64,000 nucleotides of DNA, taken from the NCBI RefSeq assembly GCF_002072955.1, contig NZ_LPUF01000001.1, forward strand, positions 700,896-764,895, read 5' to 3'. Source of the stretch: Methyloprofundus sedimenti (GTDB taxonomy: Bacteria; Pseudomonadota; Gammaproteobacteria; Methylococcales; Methylomonadaceae). The notes under the pieces are model-generated. The model made no database searches and was not told where the DNA came from. It was given only the letters and a program-made list of their open reading frames with translations. Position numbers and translations under genes: made by a program. Of this stretch, positions 56,901 through 64,000 are shown in pieces (the stretch's first letter is position 1; each line of letters starts with the position of its first letter).

Positions 56901-57928
56901 TTAGAAAACTGATAAAAGGGAAAAGCCATCTCAGGAATGGTTCACTGCCGCACAGGCAGCTTAGAAAACCTGACGAATTTCATTATTTCCACTCCAACTG
57001 TTCACTGCCGCACAGGCAGCTTAGAAAAATTATGAACATCTAGTTTAAGTTCAGAAATAGTTCACTGCCGCACAGGCAGCTTAGAAATTCTTCATGTCCT
57101 TCGGGTCACGAATCTCCTGGTTCACTGCCGCACAGGCAGCTTAGAAATACTGACAAGCTGCATGAGATCCATGATGCGATGTTCACTGCCGCACAGGCAG
57201 CTTAGAAACTGTAAACTGGATGGCCACGCCGCATACTCGAGTTCACTGCCGCACAGGCAGCTTAGAAACATTGGGCATATAGCGGAGATCAGGATCAGCG
57301 GTTCACTGCCGCACAGGCAGCTTAGAAATACCGGAACAAACAAATTATATTGCTAGTCAAGTTCACTGCCGCACAGGCAGCTTAGAAAGCTTGGAAGTGA
57401 AACACTTGTCATTTCAACAAGTTCACTGCCGCACAGGCAGCTTAGAAACAAATAAATATCGACATCGGCTTTCAAGCTATGTTCACTGCCGCACAGGCAG
57501 CTTAGAAAAGTACAACACGAACTCATCGACCAACCCACTAGTTCACTGCCGCACAGGCAGCTTAGAAAACGGATAGCTAACCGGCAATCTATGGGCAGCA
57601 GTTCACTGCCGCACAGGCAGCTTAGAAAATTCCAATGCTTTGCAGCATATTCAAAGAATTGTTCACTGCCGCACAGGCAGCTTAGAAAACGCCGGTGACA
57701 ATGCCACGGTAGTTCTGGCCGTTCACTGCCGCACAGGCAGCTTAGAAAAGGAAGTGCTCCATTTAAAAATTGGTCAGAAAGTTCACTGCCGCACAGGCAG
57801 CTTAGAAAAAAGTGTGGAGTACTACACTGGCCGAAGCCCTGTTCACTGCCGCGCAGGCAGCTTAGAAAATTGCGTGATGGCCGCTCGATCCCGGTGACAT
57901 GTTCACTGCCGCACAGGCAGCTTAGAAA
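53933..57928 (+). CRISPR. Type I-F CRISPR array: 67 repeats, 66 spacers
   Basis: The repeat is 28 bp, beginning GTTCACTGCC and ending GGCAGCTTAGAAA, with the hairpin CTGCC-GCACA-GGCAG cut by Cas6f. The unit is 60 bp; eight spacers are 33 bp instead of 32, giving 66 periods plus 8 bases between first and last repeat. All repeats are identical on reading except the penultimate one (57841), which has GCGCAGG for GCACAGG. Two spacers (54742-54773 and 54863-54894) differ only at positions 2-3. The length and uniformity suggest an active array. Confidence 0.98.
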
Positions 57929-57937
57929 ATAAATAGC

Positions 57938-57972
57938 GTGTTACGTGTTACGTGTTACGTGTTACGCGCTAC
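57938..57972. repeat. 7-bp tandem repeat at the array trailer end
   Basis: GTGTTAC occurs four times in a row (57938-57965), followed by a degenerate fifth unit GCGCTAC. It separates the last intact CRISPR repeat from the decayed one at 57975. Confidence 0.9.
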
Positions 57973-57974
57973 GT

Positions 57975-58002
57975 AGTTCACCGCTGTACAAGTAGCTTCA
58001 GT
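57975..58002 (+). repeat. Decayed terminal CRISPR repeat
   Basis: GTTCACCGCTGTACAAGTAG and the following CTTCAGTA match the array repeat at most positions but with several changes that break the hairpin. Spacing from the last good repeat is 46 bp. It marks the old, trailer end of the array. Confidence 0.7.
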
Positions 58003-58106
58003 ATAAAGTCATGTTGATGTTAAGGTGATACGATTTAATTAAAGTTAAGCTGATCTCAATGATTTTGATGAGTTATTGTGTGTGTTTCATTCCAGCAATA
58101 GCTGTT

Positions 58107-59378
58107 TTAAAGTAGCAAATAAGCAATTGAACAAGCAACCATAATGACCAGGCTCAGCCAGCACCAAACCCACATCACTTTCCCGGGGCGCGCATAAGCG
58201 GGCACACTTTTACCAAGCATAGCCAGCGTATTTAATCCAGCAAGTACAGGACCAACTACAAATGCGATTATGGTTGCAACTTTAACCATGGCCTGCATAG
58301 ATGTTAAAAAGAAAAACAATATCAATACCGTGCCTGCAACTGTAAAAATCAACCAAAAAAGATAATGTCTTTTCTGGTTTTTATGATTCATCATTTCTGG
58401 AAACAGTAACTCACTGGAGGCACTGAGTGTTCTGGGGTATGCATCCAGACAGGTCGGTGTGGTGCTGAACATAGTGGTAAATGCCGCTACCGCAACAATG
58501 GGGTATGCCCAGCTACCCAGTGATTTCTGGTATAAGTCCATTAATTGTCCTGCAAAGACTGTACCATCCGGGCTAAATGTTTCTCCGCTGCCATACATAA
58601 CCAGCCCGCCCAGTAATAAAAAGCAGATGGCGAGAAAAGCAGTGCCAAAAAAACCTACGCGAAAATCAAATAATGCGGCTTGCATATCGGTGGTTTCACC
58701 TGAGCTTTCATTGTTTGATTCTGCCCAGATAGAGTGCCAGACGGAAATATCGATCGGTGCAGGCATCCAGCCCAAAAATGTAGCCAGGAAAATTAAATGC
58801 GCTGTTTCATTAAAGGAAAAATGTACCTCTGCGGTTTTGTAATAGCCTGGGTTATTAAAGATCAGCATGGTCACTGCTAATACTGATGTAATTGACAAAA
58901 TCAGAATAATAATCTTTACCAGTTTATCCAGTAACCTGTATCTGCCCGTTGCCAGCAGAATAGAGCAGAGTATTAGCAGCCCCAGACTAATCAGTACGGC
59001 TAATCTTTGAGGATCAAGCCCGCCTAAGGATTCTAAATGGAAAATGTTGATTAACAAGCCTGCTGTCACTACTGTCACAGCAGACTGGGTGATCAGCATG
59101 GACATCAAGGTGATTGCGATATAAATCCAGACTCCCCAGCTGCCTGATTGTTTATATCCATGAAGAATATTACGACCGGTTGCTGCTGTATAACGAGGTC
59201 CGAATTCAAAAAAAGGATATTTCACCAGGTGAATGATTAAAATAGCCAGGATCAGATCAAACCCGAACATGCCGCCCGCTTTGGTGGATTGAACCAGATG
59301 GGAAACGCCAACAGCTGCGCCTGCATACATAAGGCCGGGGCCAAGTTGGGATAATAAACTTCTTTTGGTCATTTTCAT
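58107..59378 (-). CDS. Nramp-related membrane transporter lacking canonical metal-site motifs
   Basis: The 423-residue protein has about eleven hydrophobic helices and the Nramp-like start LLSQLGPGLMYAGAAVGVSHL. In true Nramp Mn/Fe transporters the first helix has DPGN and helix 6 has an MPH-type motif. Here the first position reads VGVSHLVQST and the helix-6 region WMPAPIDISVW. The fold is therefore Nramp-like but the usual transition-metal ligands are absent, so substrate is unknown. The gene stands alone, converging on the CRISPR array. Confidence 0.8.
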   Translation of the reverse strand: MKMTKRSLLSQLGPGLMYAGAAVGVSHLVQSTKAGGMFGFDLILAILIIHLVKYPFFEFGPRYTAATGRNILHGYKQSGSWGVWIYIAITLMSMLITQSAVTVVTAGLLINIFHLESLGGLDPQRLAVLISLGLLILCSILLATGRYRLLDKLVKIIILILSITSVLAVTMLIFNNPGYYKTAEVHFSFNETAHLIFLATFLGWMPAPIDISVWHSIWAESNNESSGETTDMQAALFDFRVGFFGTAFLAICFLLLGGLVMYGSGETFSPDGTVFAGQLMDLYQKSLGSWAYPIVAVAAFTTMFSTTPTCLDAYPRTLSASSELLFPEMMNHKNQKRHYLFWLIFTVAGTVLILFFFLTSMQAMVKVATIIAFVVGPVLAGLNTLAMLGKSVPAYARPGKVMWVWCWLSLVIMVACSIAYLLL

Positions 59379-59623
59379 ATGTTGCAGTGCCCTCGGATTT
59401 TAAGACAATTTGTCTTTGTCGACTGTCTATAAGTTAAGGTCTTCATTCTGTGTCTTGTCGCATTGGGCGGAGGAGTGCGTAGCGTGATGATATGGATTCT
59501 GCTCTGTAGAAAGGCATTCCAATTCAGGTAAAGGAATCAGAGTGAGTCAGGTTGTTAGTTGGATATTTGCAAGTTGGAATGGCGGGCGTTTTCCGGTTGC
59601 ATGCTTAAATTATTAATCAGGCA

Positions 59624-59652
59624 TAAAAAAAGCCCATCAAAAATGGGCTTTT
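59624..59652 (-). terminator. Rho-independent terminator after ilvC
   Basis: On the minus strand AAAAGCCCAT, a short loop and ATGGGCTTTTTTT form a stem with a T tail, 25 nt after the ilvC stop. The other strand also has a T-rich end. Confidence 0.88.
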
Positions 59653-59676
59653 CTGTACAGCTATTGTGGATTAAAT

Positions 59677-60708
<1,032 letters not shown>

Positions 60709-60846
60709 TTAAATAAAATATTTCATTAAGAATGTGCAGATCATTGCAGGATGGGGCGCTAGCAGCGGCTTTGCAAAGTCGAAAAATGAGCCCCATCTTG
60801 TTAGCCGTGTATGCTATTTCCTGCGCAGTTCTGGTTTGTCTGTTGT

Positions 60847-61338
60847 TTATAAATGTAAACCATTTTCACCGCGCGACATGGCTGTAGGGCCAGAGCGAAC
60901 GGTTTCAATTATGCTGTCTGCATCGAGTGCAGCGACAAATGCATCCAGCTTATCAGATGCTCCGGTCATCTCAATAACATAACTGTTGCTGGTGACATCA
61001 ATGATCTTGCCGCGAAAAATATCTGACAGTCGATTGATTTCGCCGCGTGTCTCATCGTTGGTTTTAACTTTTACCAGCATCAGTTCGCGCTCTACATGCG
61101 CTACTTCGGCAAAATCGATCAGCTTAACAATATCAATTAATTTGTTAAGTTGCTTGGTAATTTGCTCAATAATATCTTCACTGCCGCTGGTCACCAGTGT
61201 CATTCTTGATAACGTCAGGTCTTCAGTTGGTGCAACGGTGAGTGATTCAATATTATAGCCGCGCGCTGAAAACAGACCTGCGACACGTGATAAAGCACCT
61301 GCTTCGTTTTCGATAAGAATAGAAATAATATGTCTCAT
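60847..61338 (-). CDS. ilvN: Acetolactate synthase small (regulatory) subunit
   Basis: The small subunit activates the catalytic subunit and confers valine feedback inhibition. The 163-residue protein starts RHIISILIENEAGALSRVAGLFSARGYNIESL, with ENEAGALSRVAGLFSARGYN as the ACT-domain block, then ERELMLVKV and SYVIEMTGASDKLDAFV in the second half. Its ATG overlaps the last base of ilvB, so the two are translationally coupled. The length is that of the IlvH type. Confidence 0.96.
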   Translation of the reverse strand: MRHIISILIENEAGALSRVAGLFSARGYNIESLTVAPTEDLTLSRMTLVTSGSEDIIEQITKQLNKLIDIVKLIDFAEVAHVERELMLVKVKTNDETRGEINRLSDIFRGKIIDVTSNSYVIEMTGASDKLDAFVAALDADSIIETVRSGPTAMSRGENGLHL

Positions 61339-63074
61339 TATGCGAGCTCCCTGTCGATAGGTGTGCCTGGTGCTACGCGTAAAGTCATTTCCTGATGGCC
61401 TTTGCCTGATTCAATCATAGGGTAAACGTTTTCAGTTCTGTCAGTGATAAAGTCAATAAAAACAGTGCGATCTTTCATGGCAAATGCTTTTTCCAGTGCC
61501 GGTTTTACATCCTCAGGTTTTTCTACACGTATGCCAACATGACCATAAGCCTCAGCCAGAGTAACAAAATCAGGAATGGTATCCATATAGGAATGTGAAT
61601 AACGGCTTTCATAGGAAAACTCCTGCCATTGACGCACCATACCCATATAGCGGTTATTTAAATTAATAATCTTAATCGGCGTTTTATATTGCAAGGCGGT
61701 TGAAAGCTCTTGTATACACATCTGAATGCTGGCTTCACCGGTGATACAGGCTACATCAGCATCAGGGAACGCTAACTTTACCCCAATGGCAGCCGGAAGG
61801 CCAAAGCCCATCGTGCCTAATCCTCCAGAGTTAATCCAGCGACGCGGCTTATCAAAAGGATAAAATTGTGCTGCAAACATCTGGTGTTGACCCACATCAG
61901 AGGTAATATAAGCATTGCCTTTAGTCACTTCATAAAGCTGTTCAACAACGGCTTGTGGTTTGATCAAATCACTGTCGCGATCAAACTCCAGGCATTTGGC
62001 TTCGCGCCATTGATCAATCTGGCTCCACCAGGCTTCAAGTGCTTTTTTAGACGGTCTCTTTTTGTGTTCTTTTAATACGTCCAGCATTTGTTCAAGCACT
62101 AGCTTAACATCGCCAACAATCGGCACCTCGACTTTAACCGTTTTTGAAATAGACGCGGGGTCAATATCGATATGGATAATAGTGGCATGCGGGCAAAATT
62201 CAGCTAATTTACCGGTCACGCGATCATCAAAACGCACCCCGATAGCGAGGATAACATCACTTTCGTGCATGCCAAGATTTGCCTCATAAGTGCCATGCAT
62301 ACCCAGCATGCCAACAAACTGCTTATTAGTTGCAGGGTAAGCACCTAAGCCCATTAAGGTGTTGGTAATGGGGAAGTTAAGCATTTGTGTCAGCTCGGTA
62401 AGCTCTGCACTTGCATTTCCCAAGACCACGCCACCGCCAGAATAAATCATCGGGCGTTGTGCATTTAAGATCAGATCAACAGCTTTTTTAATTTGTCCCG
62501 GATGCCCTTTAGTTGCAGGGCAATAAGAACGCATTTTGATTTTTTTAGGATATTTATACGGTACCTTGATATTCGGATCGGTAATATCTTTTGGAATATC
62601 CACAACAACCGGGCCTGGGCGACCTGTCGTAGCCACGTAAAATGCTTTTTTCAGGGTCTCTGCAATATCATTTACATCTTTAACCAGGAAATTATGTTTA
62701 ACGCAGGGGCGGGTAATGCCGACCATGTCGACTTCCTGAAAAGCATCGCTACCAATCACTGCACAGGGCACCTGACCTGAAATGACCACCATGGGAATAG
62801 AATCCATATAAGCCGTGGCAATTCCGGTTACTGCATTAGTCGCGCCCGGACCAGAAGTAACCAGAACCACGCCCGGCTTACCTGTTGCACGCGCATAAGC
62901 ATCAGCCGCATGAGTTGCGCCTTGTTCATGCCTGACTAAAATATGTTTTACATCTTTTTGATGGAAAATTGCATCATATAGATGTAATACTGCACCGCCA
63001 GGATAACCAAAAAGAAATTCTACACCTTCATCTTTAAGACACTGAACGACTATCTGTCCGCCACTGAGTTCCAC
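61338..63074 (-). CDS. ilvB: Acetolactate synthase large (catalytic) subunit
   Basis: This ThDP enzyme condenses pyruvate with pyruvate or 2-ketobutyrate. The 578-residue product has GYPGGAVLHLYDA, VRHEQGATHAADAYARATG with the catalytic Glu, GPGATNAVTGIATAYMDS and QVDMVGITRPCVKHNF-type blocks. The ThDP-Mg motif reads TGEASIQM, where many relatives have GDGS or GEGS. NLNNRYMGMVRQWQ follows. The start is GTG 63074 with AGAGGG upstream. No branched-chain leader peptide or attenuator was recognised in front. Confidence 0.97.
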   Translation of the reverse strand: MELSGGQIVVQCLKDEGVEFLFGYPGGAVLHLYDAIFHQKDVKHILVRHEQGATHAADAYARATGKPGVVLVTSGPGATNAVTGIATAYMDSIPMVVISGQVPCAVIGSDAFQEVDMVGITRPCVKHNFLVKDVNDIAETLKKAFYVATTGRPGPVVVDIPKDITDPNIKVPYKYPKKIKMRSYCPATKGHPGQIKKAVDLILNAQRPMIYSGGGVVLGNASAELTELTQMLNFPITNTLMGLGAYPATNKQFVGMLGMHGTYEANLGMHESDVILAIGVRFDDRVTGKLAEFCPHATIIHIDIDPASISKTVKVEVPIVGDVKLVLEQMLDVLKEHKKRPSKKALEAWWSQIDQWREAKCLEFDRDSDLIKPQAVVEQLYEVTKGNAYITSDVGQHQMFAAQFYPFDKPRRWINSGGLGTMGFGLPAAIGVKLAFPDADVACITGEASIQMCIQELSTALQYKTPIKIINLNNRYMGMVRQWQEFSYESRYSHSYMDTIPDFVTLAEAYGHVGIRVEKPEDVKPALEKAFAMKDRTVFIDFITDRTENVYPMIESGKGHQEMTLRVAPGTPIDRELA

Positions 63075-63615
63075 TTTTAATACCCTCTTTAAAACTCATA
63101 CTATACTTATGCAAAAGCAGCAGGCAGTAAAACTGATTTCTGCTGTTAGTGCTGGCATAGCTGAAATTAAAACCCGAATTGAAAAAAAGCACATTTTTTA
63201 TGGGCTAATTTTCTGATCTAAGTTTATAAAAAATCTATCCAAAATAGCTGAAAATAGCTGTTTCGTCAAGAATTACATTTGTTTTCGTAGCTTGGGAAGC
63301 GGGCCGTTCGCAAGTATATTGCTGATTTTTTCTCCTTCTCATGCGGCCTCGTGAATAAGTTGATTGTGATGATCTGCACCCCTATATGAATTCCCGTGAA
63401 AATCGTAGGGATTAGCACAAAGAGCATGGCGGAATCGAAGATAAATGCTATTTTTTTGATAAGGCTCAGACAATCGGGTCTCACGGAAAATAACTTGATA
63501 CCCTATAAGCCAAATGTAGGTTGGCGCTGAGGCACGAAGCTCAACAAATTCAGCGAAATATCCTGTTGGACATTGCAAGCTCAGTACCAACCTGTGCATT
63601 TAAGCTTCACTTTTC
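63075..63615. other. Gap upstream of ilvB with palindromic repeat
   Basis: No supported gene. It holds the ilvB promoter region, with TATAGT on the minus strand near 63105, and a weak CAGCAG/CTGCTG inverted segment, but no clear attenuator. From 63518 to 63593 there is an imperfect inverted repeat described separately. Open frames on the minus strand here lack ribosome sites and family features. Confidence 0.4.
63518..63593. repeat. Imperfect palindromic intergenic element
   Basis: The left arm starts AGGTTGGCGCTGAGGCACG and ends in CAACA; the right arm, read backwards, is AGGTTGGTACTGAG followed by CCAACA. The arms match at most positions. This looks like a small dispersed intergenic repeat. 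Confidence 0.55.
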
Positions 63616-63866
63616 ATAATCCTAGAAACCGCAGTTGAGCACGGATTTTGTGGAAAATCTGAGTGTGAAAGACAAGGCACAGCTTGCAGGCAATGGCCGT
63701 AGCCCTTGGCAAGAGCTGTAACGCAGTATTTCGTGCTCAGATTTATCGACAAAACCGTGAAGCGGAGTATAGTCACCCAACAGGTGATAAGCTTTTACGA
63801 TCATTATATTTTATATTCAGTCACTTATAATGTTATATAACGGTCAACTGCGGTTTCTAGGATAAT
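63616..63866. mobile_element. MITE-like element, copy 3 (complete), with perfect ATAAT duplication
   Basis: The element is 63621-63861 (241 bp). Both 18-bp ends are exact: CCTAGAAACCGCAGTTGA and its inverted copy. ATAAT flanks it on both sides (63616-63620 and 63862-63866). Internally, GGATTTTGTGGAAAATCTGAG and CTCAGATTTATCGACAAAACC are imperfect inverted copies, so the RNA would fold extensively. It is the same family as copy 1 (inverted) and copy 2 (shortened). No transposase is encoded. Confidence 0.9.
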
Positions 63867-64000
63867 GATAAACGCACCCACCCTAAGGGCTATAAATTGC
63901 TATGAGAGTTGGAGTTTGAAAAGAAAACCGTCTAAAAAAGCATGCTATTTTTACGTAAACATTGCAGGCCTAATTATTGTTGCTGAGGTTCTCCGAATAT
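63867..64000. other. Right edge of window, no gene seen
   Basis: The last 134 bp contain no supported gene, hairpin or recognised repeat. Confidence 0.4.

Noticed and set aside
54398..57897. Several open frames in the CRISPR array with a repeating SLPHRQLR or FLSCLCGSE pattern
   Set aside because: They are translations of the 28-bp repeat and its complement, kept open because the repeat has no stop codon; no ribosome sites.
61338..63074. Other ThDP enzymes as identity for ilvB
   Set aside because: The adjoining regulatory subunit and ilvC fix it as acetolactate synthase.
63075..63240. ilv leader peptide and attenuator upstream of ilvB
   Set aside because: A 20-codon frame exists on the minus strand but has few Ile, Val or Leu codons and no terminator hairpin follows.
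63266..63599. Two overlapping minus-strand frames upstream of ilvB
   Set aside because: No ribosome site, no domain, and they run through a palindromic repeat.
63622..63804. A 60-codon minus-strand frame
   Set aside because: It lies inside MITE copy 3; the same sequence in copies 1 and 2 does not keep the frame open.

Overview
The window looks like a chromosomal segment of a low-GC gammaproteobacterium. The evidence is conserved gene order: rpsB-tsf-pyrH-frr-uppS-cdsA-dxr-rseP, glnD-map divergent from rpsB, hemC-hemD-hemX-hemY, cmoA-cmoB, rnr-rlmB and ilvB-ilvN-ilvC. PEP carboxylase, a glycogen-type GH57 enzyme, a urate-oxidase-N-type membrane protein and the overall style would fit a type I methanotroph (Methylococcales), but no diagnostic methane-oxidation gene is present, so that placement is only a guess. 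No rRNA or tRNA gene was recognised.

Layout. 1-2.8 kb: glycine cleavage genes gcvT-gcvP (minus strand, gcvP cut by the window edge). 3-7.2 kb: haem genes hemC-D-X-Y. 7.4-9.1 kb: cmoA-cmoB for tRNA wobble uridine modification. 9.1-13.6 kb: hemF, a small lipoprotein, a transglutaminase-like protein, a DedA-type and a PqiA-type membrane protein. 13.8-17.6 kb: rnr, rlmB and an unknown gene. 17.9-23.6 kb (minus): a cluster of a DUF4912 protein, a GH57 alpha-glucan enzyme, a CBM21-like/EEP hydrolase and a PLD-like protein. 23.9-24.8 kb: a complete IS982-family element with a target duplication. 25-43 kb: housekeeping genes (glnD, map, the rpsB-to-rseP group, dsbC, rpe, rpiA, ppc). 43.6-58 kb: a complete type I-F CRISPR-Cas locus. 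58-63 kb: an atypical Nramp-related transporter and ilvB-N-C.

The type I-F locus is the most interesting region. It has cas1, cas2-3 fusion, cas8f, cas5f, cas7f and cas6f, followed by a ParD-like/zeta toxin-antitoxin pair and an array of 67 repeats and 66 spacers. Four features stand out. (1) An RHH antitoxin-like gene sits on the opposite strand between cas1 and cas2-3, bounded by a 12-bp direct duplication; removing it restores an ATGA overlap like those elsewhere in the operon. (2) A solitary CRISPR repeat, with an intact Cas6f hairpin but a changed 3' handle, lies just after cas6f and upstream of the toxin-antitoxin pair; exactly 32 nt before it is a 6/8 match to the crRNA 5' handle, suggesting a crRNA-like regulatory RNA. 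(3) The toxin-antitoxin pair lies between effector genes and array, behind a perfect 15-bp inverted repeat. (4) Two spacers are identical except at seed positions 2 and 3.

A second theme is small non-autonomous repeats. Three copies of a MITE-like element with 18-bp terminal inverted repeats and 5-bp target duplications lie near 12.5, 43.0 and 63.7 kb. Other palindromic intergenic elements occur at 17.8, 43.2 and 63.5 kb.
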